NCBI RefSeq assembly: GCF_913778665.1
Contig: NZ_CAJYVQ010000005.1
Span: forward strand, 1-64,000
Length of the DNA: 64,000 nucleotides
Source of the DNA: an uncultured Stenotrophomonas sp.
GTDB taxonomy: Bacteria; Pseudomonadota; Gammaproteobacteria; Xanthomonadales; Xanthomonadaceae
Direction of reading: 5' to 3'
Position numbers and translations under genes: made by a program
The notes under the pieces: model-generated
Databases searched by the model: none
What the model was told of the DNA's origin: nothing
Seen by the model: only the letters and a program-made list of their open reading frames with translations
Part shown: positions 1 to 9,512 of the stretch, piece after piece
How the letters are laid out: every line of letters starts with the position of its first letter
Position numbering within the stretch: position 1 is the stretch's first letter

Positions 1-191
1 ATCAGCTTTGCCGCCACACAACAGAAATCTGCGACATACGGTGGGATCGGGTACTGACGCCGGAACTTGGCACCTTGCAACTGTCCGCTTCTCAGACAAC
101 GCCATAGTGCGCGCTCGGCGTCGGTCATGGTGCGACGTAGGTGGCGTGCGTGTGCCAGTGTCGATGTGGGTAGTGGCGGTTTGATCGTCAT
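1..191 (-). CDS. DUF559 domain protein, 5' part only (cut by window edge)
   Basis: The reverse strand reads MTIKPPLPTS, then a segment with T-D-A-E-R-A-L-W, a Lys-Phe-Arg-Arg-Gln stretch and a P-Y-V-A-D-F-C-C motif. This is the start of the DUF559 family, small proteins with a Vsr/restriction-endonuclease-like fold of unproven function. About 63 residues are present and the catalytic-looking C-terminal half lies outside the window. The start is the only ATG before the conserved block. The gene follows hppD on the same strand but a 120-bp gap with a hairpin separates them, so co-transcription is doubtful. Confidence 0.75.
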   Translation of the reverse strand, partial: MTIKPPLPTSTLAHARHLRRTMTDAERALWRCLRSGQLQGAKFRRQYPIPPYVADFCCVAAKL

Positions 192-215
192 GACCCCACC
201 GTACCCTCACCCCAA

Positions 216-262
216 CCCCTCTCTCCCACAGGGACTTCCTTCGGTCGCCGATGGGAGAGGGG
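216..262. repeat. Hairpin of CCCCTCTC / GAGAGGGG type
   Basis: Arms CCCCTCTCTCCCA and TGGGAGAGGGG flank a 23-nt loop between hppD and the DUF559 gene. There is no following U-run, so it is a weak terminator at best. It may be an intergenic repeat. Confidence 0.45.
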
Positions 263-310
263 CTAATGCCGCTGTTCGAACTCTCCGCGCTGCGCTGTCA
301 GCATCTGCCC

Positions 311-1423
311 TCAGAGCACGCCGCGCTTCATCTGGTCGCGCTCGATGCTCTCGAACAGCGCCTGGAAGTTGCCTTCGCCGAAGCCCTCGTTGCCCTTGCG
401 CTGGATGATCTCGAAGAAGATCGGGCCGATGCAGTTCTGGGTGAAGATCTGCAGCAGCTTGCGCTGGTGGGTTTCCGGGTCGGCGTCGATCAGGATCTTG
501 TTCTTCGCCAGGCGCGCCACGTCTTCACCGTGGTTGGGCACGCGCTGGTCGATCACGTCGAAGTAGGTCTCCGGCGTGTCGAGGAAGTCCACGCCCTGCG
601 CGCGCATCGCTTCGACGGTCTCGTAGATGTTCTCGGTGAAGCAGGCGATGTGCTGGATGCCCTCGCCCTTGTACGCATCCAGGTACTCGTTGATCTGGCT
701 CTTCGGGTCGGACGATTCGTTCAGCGGGATGCGCACGATGCCATCCGGCGCGGTCATCGCCTTGGACACCAGGCCGGTCTTCAGGCCCTTGATGTCGAAG
801 TAGCGGATCTCGCGGAAGTTGAACAGGCGCTCGTAGTAGTCCGACCACTGCTGCATGTTGCCGAAGTACAGGTTGTGGGTCAGGTGGTCGATGAAGGTCA
901 GGCCGAAGCCGAACGGATGCAGGTCGGCGCCGGCGATCGGCTCGTAGTCGCCATCGAAGATGCTGCCGGCCGCACCGTAGCGGTCGACCAGGTACAGCAT
1001 GCAATCGCCGATGCCCTTGATGACCGGCGCGCTGACCGCCTTGCTGTCCGGCTTGAAGGCGATGGCTTCGGCACCGTTGCCCAGCGCGGTCTGGTAGACC
1101 TCCTGGCCCGGCTTCTTGAAGCGGATGGCGAAGCCGCAGGCGCACGGACCGTGCTTTTCGGCGAAGTCGGCGGCGAAGGAATCCGGGTCTTCATTGACCA
1201 GGAAGTTGACGTCGCCCTGGCGATAGACGGTAATCGGACGCTGCTTGTGCTTGAGCACCGCGCTGAAGCCCATCTTCCGGAAGTACTCGTGCAGCTCCTG
1301 GCCACGGCCGGCCGGGGCGGCAAATTCGACGAACTCGAAGCCGTCGATGCCCATCGGGTTCTCGAAGGTGGTGACCTGCATGCCGGGGTTGGGGTGCGAG
1401 GCGGTCGGGACTGCGGTATTCAT
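311..1423 (-). CDS. hppD: 4-hydroxyphenylpyruvate dioxygenase
   Basis: The 370-residue protein converts 4-hydroxyphenylpyruvate to homogentisate in tyrosine breakdown, a cytoplasmic Fe(II) enzyme. It has the two vicinal-oxygen-chelate halves of the family. The metal triad is visible as H180 (F-I-D-H-L-T-H), H258 (G-I-Q-H-I-A) and E338 (F-F-E-I-I). The C-terminal block with N-C-I-G-P-I-F-F-E is typical. Length is close to the usual bacterial 350-380 residues. It is divergent from a MarR-family gene, which is the obvious candidate regulator. No homogentisate dioxygenase gene follows within the window. Confidence 0.95.
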   Translation of the reverse strand: MNTAVPTASHPNPGMQVTTFENPMGIDGFEFVEFAAPAGRGQELHEYFRKMGFSAVLKHKQRPITVYRQGDVNFLVNEDPDSFAADFAEKHGPCACGFAIRFKKPGQEVYQTALGNGAEAIAFKPDSKAVSAPVIKGIGDCMLYLVDRYGAAGSIFDGDYEPIAGADLHPFGFGLTFIDHLTHNLYFGNMQQWSDYYERLFNFREIRYFDIKGLKTGLVSKAMTAPDGIVRIPLNESSDPKSQINEYLDAYKGEGIQHIACFTENIYETVEAMRAQGVDFLDTPETYFDVIDQRVPNHGEDVARLAKNKILIDADPETHQRKLLQIFTQNCIGPIFFEIIQRKGNEGFGEGNFQALFESIERDQMKRGVL

Positions 1424-1552
1424 GGCGTGGCTCCGAATCGGTACCGCATCGGTACAAACCAGGTGCGGGCAGGTAGGGACCCGGCGAGAATGCAGGGTCT
1501 GGACCTACTCCTTATAGTTACACTTGAAACCACCAGCAAGGTGCACCGCAAC
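1424..1552. promoter_or_regulatory. Divergent hppD / marR promoter region
   Basis: This 129-bp gap holds both promoters. An interrupted palindrome pairs GTAGG-GACCC (from 1474) with GGGTC-TGGA-CCTAC (to 1508), and an AT-rich segment around 1509-1530 holds GTTACACTTGAAAC, an imperfect inverted repeat. Either could be the MarR site; that is inference only. Confidence 0.35.
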
Positions 1553-2047
1553 ATGAGCCCCGCCGATCCTGCCTCGACCCGCCTGCGTGCCTCGCACGTC
1601 CTGCTCGACCTGGAACAGTTCCTGCCCTACCGGCTGAGCGTGCTGTCCAACCGGGTCAGCGGCAACATTGCCAAGCTGTACGGCGATCGTTACGGCCTGG
1701 CGATTCCCGAGTGGCGGGTCATCACCATCCTGGCCCTCTACCCGGGCTCATCGGCCAGCGAGGTGTCCGACCGCACGGCGATGGACAAAGTGGCGGTCAG
1801 CCGCGCCGTGGCCCGCCTGCTGGAGCGCGGCTTCATCAAGCGCGAGACCCACGGCGACGACCGCCGCCGCTCGGTGCTGGCATTGTCGGCCGCCGGTTTC
1901 GAGGTGTACGAGACCATCGCACCGATGGTGATCGAGATCACCCGAAAGCTGATGTCGGTGCTGAGCGAGGAGGAGGAGCAGCTGCTTGAAAAGCTGATCC
2001 TGCGCCTGGCCGGCGACGGCCTGGAGCGGATGGGCGAAGGGGTGTAA
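1553..2047 (+). CDS. MarR-family transcriptional regulator
   Basis: The 164-residue protein has the MarR layout: an N-terminal dimer helix, a winged helix from about residue 45 to 115 with W-R-V-I-T-I-L and D-K-V-A-V-S-R-A-V, the wing with G-D-D-R-R-R, and two C-terminal helices. MarR dimers usually repress a neighbouring divergent gene and release DNA on binding an aromatic ligand. Divergence from hppD suggests it controls tyrosine catabolism. The ATG at 1553 fits the usual MarR N-terminus; the upstream open frame lies antisense to hppD and was not used. Confidence 0.85.
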   Translation: MSPADPASTRLRASHVLLDLEQFLPYRLSVLSNRVSGNIAKLYGDRYGLAIPEWRVITILALYPGSSASEVSDRTAMDKVAVSRAVARLLERGFIKRETHGDDRRRSVLALSAAGFEVYETIAPMVIEITRKLMSVLSEEEEQLLEKLILRLAGDGLERMGEGV

Positions 2048-2068
2048 CCATACCGAGCGCGGCGATGG

Positions 2069-2154
2069 GTAGATCCACGCCGTGCGTGGATGGCGACGCG
2101 CCAGCGCGGCTTCGGTGGGGTCAGCGCCCTTTCCTGCGGAAAGGGACCCGCCCC
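2069..2154. repeat. SMAG repeat followed by a GGGGTC hairpin
   Basis: A GTAG-initiated palindrome (GTAGATCCACGC...GCGTGGAT) spans 2069-2091. From 2117 to 2154 lies an imperfect hairpin starting GGGGTCAG with the inner stem CCCTTTCC-TGC-GGAAAGGG, related to the hairpins at 20061 and 45429. Confidence 0.6.
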
Positions 2155-2168
2155 GGGGGCGCGCTGGG

Positions 2169-3314
2169 TCAGCTCAGATGCTTGCGACGTGCATGGATCC
2201 ACGGCACCGCCAGCGCCGCGATGGCGCCACCGGCAAAGCCGAGCGAGGCGGCGACGGTCGCCGCTTCGACCGCCCCCGGCAACGCCAGCGCAGCAGCCAC
2301 CAGCAGCAGCGACGGCAGGCCGACGAAGGTGCCCAGGAAGAAGTGCCAGCGCGGCGACCAGGTGTTGAGTTGCAGCAGGCTGACCGGCTGCCAGGCTTCG
2401 GAGGCGGCATCCTCGGCAATCTTTGCCACCGCTTTGGCCAGATCCACTTCGGGCAGCGCGCGCCCCAGCCGTGCGGTGGCCAGCAACTCGGCCACCGCAT
2501 CCACCGGCGGGAAACTGGACGGCCACGCGACCGGTGCCGGCACGCCGTAGGCGGTCAGCAGCGGCACGCTCAGCCAAGGCGCCACCAGCGGGCGCATGCG
2601 GCGGCGGCCATGCACGCACCAGATCTGTGGCTGGCCATGCGCGGTAACGCTGTACAGCGCCAGCTCGTTGGCCGGCGGGTAGCCGAGCATGGTCACGCGT
2701 GCGGCCAGGCTGTCCTGGCCCATCGCGCGCAGGAAGCCCGGGCGGCTGCGCCCTTCCTGCATCCACGCCAGGCCGAGCGCCCCCACCAGGCAGGCTTCTG
2801 CCACGTCCTTGCTACCGGCGGTGGCGCGCTCGTCGCTGGCCAGGTACCACGCCAGCGATTTCGGTTCGGACACATCCTCCAAGCCCCAGCGGCTGTCGTC
2901 GCCCAGCACATGGCGAACCGGCAGGCGCGCCGGAGCGGTTTCACCACGCTCGCCCGGCTGCAGGAACGGCAACACCCCCTGGATGAAGGTGGACAGCTCG
3001 ATCGCACGCACGCCGTGGCCCTGCCATTCCTGCGGCAGCAGCCCGGCCAGCTGGCCCTCGGCGGCCAGCGAGTCCAGTCGCGATTTCTGCTCGACCAGCG
3101 TCTGCACCGCGCCCTTCAGCACCACGTTGTCGGGCAGCGCGATCTGCGGCAGGCGGTGGCGTGGCGGCGCCAGTTCAACGGTATCCGCGCCGGTGCCGGC
3201 GTCGTCCAGCAACGCTTCCTGCGGCGGCAGGGTCACGCCCTCGCCGGCTCCGCCCTCGGCCAGCTCGCTGGCGGGTTCGGGCAATCGTTCGGCGTGGTCG
3301 CTGTGCATGGGCAT
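2169..3314 (-). CDS. Hypothetical protein with C-terminal membrane hairpin
   Basis: This 381-residue protein matches no family I recognise. The N-terminal ~300 residues are soluble, Ala/Leu/Pro rich, with no signal peptide. Near the C-terminus two hydrophobic segments follow each other (L-G-T-F-V-G-L-P-S-L-L-L and G-F-A-G-G-A-I-A-A-L-A-V), suggesting a tail anchored in the inner membrane, then a basic end H-A-R-R-K-H. Codon use matches the neighbours, so it is probably a genuine lineage gene. It is isolated on its strand between repeats. Confidence 0.7.
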   Translation of the reverse strand: MPMHSDHAERLPEPASELAEGGAGEGVTLPPQEALLDDAGTGADTVELAPPRHRLPQIALPDNVVLKGAVQTLVEQKSRLDSLAAEGQLAGLLPQEWQGHGVRAIELSTFIQGVLPFLQPGERGETAPARLPVRHVLGDDSRWGLEDVSEPKSLAWYLASDERATAGSKDVAEACLVGALGLAWMQEGRSRPGFLRAMGQDSLAARVTMLGYPPANELALYSVTAHGQPQIWCVHGRRRMRPLVAPWLSVPLLTAYGVPAPVAWPSSFPPVDAVAELLATARLGRALPEVDLAKAVAKIAEDAASEAWQPVSLLQLNTWSPRWHFFLGTFVGLPSLLLVAAALALPGAVEAATVAASLGFAGGAIAALAVPWIHARRKHLS

Positions 3315-3416
3315 TCCGGTAGGGTGCGTCGACGGAATGTCGACTTAGGTCCTTGCCGGTAGCGGCGAGCGCGCCGCGAAATTGAGCCACCGATTCAGGG
3401 AATGTGACCACGCGCA

Positions 3417-3507
3417 ATAGATCCACGCGATGCGTGGATGCGACTGGGCATCAGTGCCGACCAGCGGCCGGCACCGCCCCCAGTTGCCGGCCAGCGGCTG
3501 GCACTAC
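3417..3507. repeat. Cluster of SMAG-type palindromes
   Basis: Three palindromes lie side by side: 3417-3439 (ATAG variant with ATCCACGC/GCGTGGAT), 3454-3474 (GTGCCGACCAGCGGCCGGCAC), and 3483-3507, which read on the minus strand starts GTAGTGCCAGCC. The GTAG of the last one supplies the TAG stop codon of the gene ending at 3504. Confidence 0.65.
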
Positions 3508-4103
3508 CGGGCGGGCGCCCATTTCTTGAGGAAGGCGCTGACCCGCGAGGCCTGGAACGCTTCGCCCCGGCGCAGCGCGTCGCTGGCCTGCGAGACCAGC
3601 AGGCTGCTGTCGGCGTCCAGCACCAGCAGGTGCGGGTAGTCGCGGTCCATCACCGGGAACTGGGCGAAGAAGGCGCTGTTGGGCTGCTCGTCGCTCGCGT
3701 TGATCTTCACCCATACGTAGTGGGCATCGCGGAAACGGCGCAGGTCACCGTCACCCTCTACGGTCTCGTCCAGCGACTGGCAGCGATCGCAGGCGGCATT
3801 GCCGACCTCCAGCAGGATGCGCTTCTTGCCGCGCTGGGCTTCCACCTTGGCGGTGGCCAGATCATCGGCGGGGTCGCGGGCCGGGTCGAACTGTGCGCCT
3901 AGCCCGGCGATGGCGGCGATATCCGCCGCCACCGGGGTGTTGCCCGAGGCCACCGGTTCGCTGGGGTCAGCGACCGGTGGCTCGGTGGGTCGGGTATCCA
4001 GAGGCTGCGTGGGCTCGGCGGCGGCAGGCGGTTGCGGTTGGGAACAGGCGCCGATCAGCGCCGCACAGACCACCACCACTGCACCCCCGAGCTTCATGCG
4101 CAT
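3504..4103 (-). CDS. Thioredoxin-like lipoprotein
   Basis: The 199-residue protein begins with a lipoprotein signal, hydrophobic core and lipobox L-I-G-A-C (Cys20), followed by a Pro/Glu/Thr-rich linker to about residue 75. The rest looks like a thioredoxin-fold domain of the DsbD-gamma/thioredoxin-7 type: L-L-E-V-G-N-A-A-C-D-R-C with a CxxC pair, then V-W-V-K-I-N and P-H-L-L-V-L-D. A periplasmic membrane-anchored thiol redox role is likely. Its stop codon lies inside a SMAG repeat. It ends just downstream of the transporter gene, in the same direction, 19 bp away. Confidence 0.75.
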   Translation of the reverse strand: MRMKLGGAVVVVCAALIGACSQPQPPAAAEPTQPLDTRPTEPPVADPSEPVASGNTPVAADIAAIAGLGAQFDPARDPADDLATAKVEAQRGKKRILLEVGNAACDRCQSLDETVEGDGDLRRFRDAHYVWVKINASDEQPNSAFFAQFPVMDRDYPHLLVLDADSSLLVSQASDALRRGEAFQASRVSAFLKKWAPAR

Positions 4104-4122
4104 GCCTTCTACCCTCTCATCG

Positions 4123-5622
<1,500 letters not shown>

Positions 5623-5803
5623 GCGGGTTTCCTGGTTCGGTGGATGACGAGCACGTCCGCTGTGCAGTTGGAGCAACGCGCGAGGATCACCGACTTCTGG
5701 CGTTCACGTCAAATACACGCCGTTTGAGGCAGGTGCCAGCCTGCTCGCTGAACTTGCATCTGAAACGATCCAGCCAATGGCCGGGGTCCAAGCTGAATAC
5801 GGA

Positions 5804-6679
5804 TCAGCCCTGTACTGGCGGGGGCCCGGCCTGCAGGCTGGTGCGCACCTGGAACAGTTCGGGGAAGAAGGTCAGTTCCAGCGCCTTGGCCAGGAAGCCG
5901 ACCCCGGACGAGCCGCCGGTGCCGCGCTTGAAGCCGATCACCCGCATCACGGTGCGCATGTGGCGGAAGCGCCAGAGCTGGAAGGCGGTCTCCAGGTCCA
6001 CCAGGTCCTCGCACAGCGCGTACTCGCGCCAGTAGCGGTCGGTGTCCTGGTAGATGCGCTCGAAGACCGGCTGCAATGCGTCGTCGGCTACATGCGGCTG
6101 GGTCCAGTCGTGGTTTTCATACACGGCCGGTACGGCGTGGCCGAAACGGGCCAGGTACTTCAGGAATTCCTCGTACAGGCTGGGCGCTTCCAGCACGGTG
6201 CGCAGCTGCGCCTGCCCCCCCGCGTCGTGCTCGAACACCTGCAGCATCTGCGCGTTCTTGTTGCCCAGCAGGAACTCGATGTAGCGGTACTGCAGCGACT
6301 GGAAGCCCGACGAAGGACCCAGCACGTCGCGGAAGCCCATGTACTCGGACGGGGTCAGCGTTTCCAGCACCGACCACTGCTCGGTCAGCTGGCGCAGCAC
6401 CTGCTTGCTGCGCGCCAGCACCTTGCGGCACTGCCAGACTTCATCGCGCTGCAGGAAACCGATCGCGGCCCGCAGTTCGTGGCCCAGCAGCTTCAGCCAC
6501 AGCTCCGAGGTCTGGTGCTGGATGATGAAGAGCATCTCGTCGTGGTGCGGCGGGTTGGACAGCGGCTGCTGCGCGCTGAGCAGCTGGTCCAACCGCAGGT
6601 AGCCGCCGTAGGTCAGGCGTCCCTGCAGGTCGGTGTGGATGCCGGCTTCGAGATCGCGTTGGTTGTTGTCGACGGACAT
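5804..6679 (-). CDS. kynA: Tryptophan 2,3-dioxygenase
   Basis: The 291-residue haem enzyme opens the tryptophan indole ring to N-formylkynurenine, first step of the kynurenine route. Haem ligand H240 sits in W-R-F-R-H-M-R, active-site H55 in F-I-I-Q-H-Q-T and R117 in Y-M-G-F-R-D; these numbers coincide with the X. campestris enzyme. The substrate loop G-T-G-G-S-S-G is at 254-260. The ATG at 6679 (MSVDNN) gives the family length; upstream in-frame ATGs would add an unsupported, Arg/Trp-rich extension. It is divergent from the dehydrogenase operon. Confidence 0.95.
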   Translation of the reverse strand: MSVDNNQRDLEAGIHTDLQGRLTYGGYLRLDQLLSAQQPLSNPPHHDEMLFIIQHQTSELWLKLLGHELRAAIGFLQRDEVWQCRKVLARSKQVLRQLTEQWSVLETLTPSEYMGFRDVLGPSSGFQSLQYRYIEFLLGNKNAQMLQVFEHDAGGQAQLRTVLEAPSLYEEFLKYLARFGHAVPAVYENHDWTQPHVADDALQPVFERIYQDTDRYWREYALCEDLVDLETAFQLWRFRHMRTVMRVIGFKRGTGGSSGVGFLAKALELTFFPELFQVRTSLQAGPPPVQG

Positions 6680-7014
6680 GGGTGCGGCCAGATCGGGGGC
6701 GGCAAGGGTAACGCGTTGCCGCCAGGCTGGCAGCCGCCACGTCCATACCGGGGCGTCCGGTTGGCCGTGGAGCATCGGCCGATACCGGGCCTGCGCGTGG
6801 AACCGCCCATGCCGTTGTACTGGCGGTCAGCCAGAGGCGTATTCTGATGCTTTGCAGCAACGACTGAATACGTTGTTGTTATTGGCCCCCCACCCGCCGG
6901 CAGGGGTAAAACGGGGAGTCGCCGTGTTGCGGCGCAGGAAGGCTATTCCGTACGCGTTCCTTAACATGGCGATTCATATCATTTGTAACTTCTCTGTCGA
7001 AGGTGCAGTACGCA
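6680..7014. promoter_or_regulatory. Divergent region between kynA and the 2-oxoacid dehydrogenase operon
   Basis: The left half is GC-rich with no gene. From 6855 to 6880 a symmetric stretch CAACG-N8-CGTTG occurs, followed by an AT-richer part (6960-6995) that probably holds the dehydrogenase promoter. No known riboswitch was recognised. Confidence 0.35.
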
Positions 7015-8097
7015 ATGACGGTTGCCGCTGAATTCAAGATCGAATACCTGCAGTACCTGGACGCGGACGGCAAGCTCGTCCGCGATGACCTGCCCGCGTC
7101 GCTGCGCGACCCCAAGGTCCTGGTACCGCTGTTCAAGCAGATGCTGTACGTACGCACGTTCGACAGCAAATCCATCGCGCTGCAGCGCACCGGCAAGCTC
7201 GGCACCTATGCCGCCTGCCTGGGCCATGAAGCCGCGCACGTGGGCATCGGTGCCGCAATGCAGAAGGACGACGTGTTCGCCCCGTCGTACCGCGAGTATG
7301 GCGCAATGTTCATGCGTGGCGTGCGTCCGCACGACGTGCTGATGTACTGGGGCGGCGACGAGCGCGGCAACGACTACGGCGGCAACGCGGCCAAGGACTT
7401 CCCGTTCTGCGTGCCGATCTCCACCCAGTGCCTGCATGCCGCAGGTGCCGCGCTGAAGTTCAAGCTCAACAAGGAACCGCAGATCGCCGTGGCCGTGTGC
7501 GGCGACGGCGGCAGCTCCAAGACCGACTTCTACGCAGCCCTGAACTCGGCCGGCGCCTACAAGCTGCCGCTGATCCTGTGCATCGTCAACAACGGCTGGG
7601 CCATCTCGGTCCCGCGTTCGGCCCAGACCGGCGCCGAGACGCTGGCGCAGAAGGGCCTGGCCGGCGGCCTGCACTGCCTGCAGGTGGACGGCAACGATCT
7701 GATCGCGGTGCTGGCGGCGATGGAGCAGGCGCGCGAACGTGCGCTGGCCGGCGACGGTGGCACCGTGCTGGAACTGATGACCTACCGCCTGTCCGACCAC
7801 ACCACCGCCGATGACGCGCGCCGCTACCGCGACGACGCCGAAGTGAAGGATGCCTGGCAGCGCGAGCCGATGCTGCGCCTGCGCAAGTACCTGACCGCCG
7901 CCGGCGTGTGGAGCGAAGAAGAAGAAACCGCTTGGATCGCCGAGTGCGGCACGCGCGTGGACGAGGAAGTGAACCTGTACCTCAACACGCCGGTGCAGCC
8001 GGTCGAGGCGATGTTCGACTTCCTGTATGCCGATCCGCCGCCGGACCTGCTGGCCCAGCGTGCCCAGGCGATCGCCCTGGAGAAGCGCCATGGATGA
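7015..8097 (+). CDS. bkdA: 2-oxoacid dehydrogenase E1 component, alpha subunit
   Basis: The 360-residue thiamine diphosphate enzyme decarboxylates a 2-oxoacid with the beta subunit. The ThDP motif is complete: GDGG at 163-166 and N-N-G-W-A-I-S at 192-198, with the phosphorylation-loop region H-T-T-A-D-D-A later. Heterotetrameric E1 in gammaproteobacteria is usually branched-chain 2-oxoacid dehydrogenase, although relatives are often annotated pyruvate dehydrogenase. The ATG at 7015 is preferred because GAAGG lies upstream; a GTG at 7003 is the alternative. First gene of a four-gene operon. Confidence 0.88.
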   Translation: MTVAAEFKIEYLQYLDADGKLVRDDLPASLRDPKVLVPLFKQMLYVRTFDSKSIALQRTGKLGTYAACLGHEAAHVGIGAAMQKDDVFAPSYREYGAMFMRGVRPHDVLMYWGGDERGNDYGGNAAKDFPFCVPISTQCLHAAGAALKFKLNKEPQIAVAVCGDGGSSKTDFYAALNSAGAYKLPLILCIVNNGWAISVPRSAQTGAETLAQKGLAGGLHCLQVDGNDLIAVLAAMEQARERALAGDGGTVLELMTYRLSDHTTADDARRYRDDAEVKDAWQREPMLRLRKYLTAAGVWSEEEETAWIAECGTRVDEEVNLYLNTPVQPVEAMFDFLYADPPPDLLAQRAQAIALEKRHG

Positions 8098-9157
8098 GAT
8101 CAAGAACGGCGCGCCCGGCGCGCACACCAACGCCGCCGACAGCGCTGCTGTCGCGCGCGGAGAAGAGAGCATGACCACCACGCCGATCACCCTCATCGAA
8201 GCCATCACCCAGGCGCTGGCCTGGGAGCTGGAGCACGACCCGTCGGTGCTGGTGCTGGGCGAGGACGTGGGCGTCAACGGCGGCGTCTTCCGCGCCACCG
8301 CCGGCCTGCAGCAGCGCTTCGGCTCCGAACGCATCCTCGACACCCCGCTGGATGAAACCACCATCGCCGGCCTGACCATCGGCCTGGCCGCGCAGGGCAT
8401 GAAGCCGGTGGCCGAAGCCCAGTTCGACGGCTTCATGTACCCGATGGTCGACCATATCGTCTGCCACGCCGCACGCCTGCGCTACCGCACCCGTGGCCGC
8501 CTGCACTGCCCGATGGTGCTGCGCGTGCCGTGGGGCGGTGGCATCCGCGCGCCGGAACACCACAGCGAAGCCAACGAGGCGATCTTCACCAACGTGCCGG
8601 GCCTGCGCGTGGTGCTGCCGTCGTCGCCGCAGCGTGCGTACGGCCTGCTGCTGGCCGCGATCCGCGAACCGGATCCGGTGATCTACATGGAGCCCAAGCG
8701 CATCTATCGCCAGTACAAGGAAGTGGTCGTCAACGACGGCGAAGCCTTGCCGCTGGACGTCTGCTTCGTGCTGCGCGACGGCACCGACGTGACCCTGGTG
8801 ACCTGGGGCGCGCAGGTGAAGGAAGCGCTGGAGGCGGCCGACAAGCTGGCCGGCGAAGGCATCAGTGCCGAAGTCATCGACGTGGCCACGCTGCGTCCGC
8901 TGGACTTCGCCACCATTGCCGAGTCGGTGGCCAAGACCGGCCGCTGCGTGATCGTGCAGGAGGCCCCGAAGACGGCGGGCTTCGGCGCCGAGATCGCCGC
9001 GCGCCTGGCCGAGGAATCGATCTACGACCTGCTGGCCCCGGTCGAGCGCGTCACTGGCTACGACACCCACATTCCGCTGTTCCGCCTGGAAATGAAATAC
9101 CTGCCGAGCGTTGAGCGGATCGTGGCGGCGGCCAAGCGCGCGGTGGCGGCCGGCTGA
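8090..9157 (+). CDS. bkdB: 2-oxoacid dehydrogenase E1 component, beta subunit
   Basis: This transketolase-like subunit completes the E1 active site. It shows the L-G-E-D-V-G motif, the potassium/ThDP region with A-E-A-Q-F-D-G-F and the C-terminal transketolase domain with V-I-D-V-A-T-L-R-P-L. Start choice is open: the ATG at 8090 overlaps the alpha stop and has GGAG at good spacing (355 residues), whereas the ATG at 8171 has GGAGAAGAGAG and gives the usual 328-residue protein. The extra 27 residues are Ala/Asn rich and resemble no domain. Confidence 0.88.
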   Translation: MDEIKNGAPGAHTNAADSAAVARGEESMTTTPITLIEAITQALAWELEHDPSVLVLGEDVGVNGGVFRATAGLQQRFGSERILDTPLDETTIAGLTIGLAAQGMKPVAEAQFDGFMYPMVDHIVCHAARLRYRTRGRLHCPMVLRVPWGGGIRAPEHHSEANEAIFTNVPGLRVVLPSSPQRAYGLLLAAIREPDPVIYMEPKRIYRQYKEVVVNDGEALPLDVCFVLRDGTDVTLVTWGAQVKEALEAADKLAGEGISAEVIDVATLRPLDFATIAESVAKTGRCVIVQEAPKTAGFGAEIAARLAEESIYDLLAPVERVTGYDTHIPLFRLEMKYLPSVERIVAAAKRAVAAG

Positions 9158-9158
9158 C

Positions 9159-9512
9159 ATGCGGGCCCGCCTTCTGGGGGCTTACCGCAGCCAGTATCCC
9201 AACCCGCTCCGGTTCCACACCGGCCAGATCGTCGAAGTAGGTGTCCGTGACGAGGAATGGCCGGCGTTTGCCTGGGTACGCACCAACGATGGGCGCGCTG
9301 GATGGGCGCCCATCGCCTGGTTGCAGCTGCTGGACGAGAGTCGCGCCGAAGCCTTGTGCGACTACGATGCCCGCGAGCTGGATGTGGAAAGTGGCGAGAT
9401 GGTGAAGCTTCATCACGAACACGGTGGGTGGTGGTGGTCCGAGCGCGCCAATGGCGCGACGGGCTGGCTGCCGGCCCGCGAACTGGAACTGCTGGAAGAG
9501 AACTGCAAATGA
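9159..9512 (+). CDS. Double SH3-like protein inside the dehydrogenase operon
   Basis: The 117-residue protein has two SH3-like halves. Residues ~60-115 give a near-canonical SH3 pattern: A-L-C-D-Y-D-A-R-E, then W-W-W-S-E-R-A, then G-W-L-P-A-R-E-L. The first half has an analogous pattern ending G-W-A-P-I-A-W-L. No signal peptide or membrane segment is present, so it is cytoplasmic. The ATG follows the E1 beta stop by one base, and its own stop overlaps the E2 start (ATGA), so it is translationally coupled to both. SH3 folds bind Pro-rich peptides; E2 has a long Ala/Pro linker, which makes binding to E2 a reasonable guess. Confidence 0.8.
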   Translation: MRARLLGAYRSQYPNPLRFHTGQIVEVGVRDEEWPAFAWVRTNDGRAGWAPIAWLQLLDESRAEALCDYDARELDVESGEMVKLHHEHGGWWWSERANGATGWLPARELELLEENCK

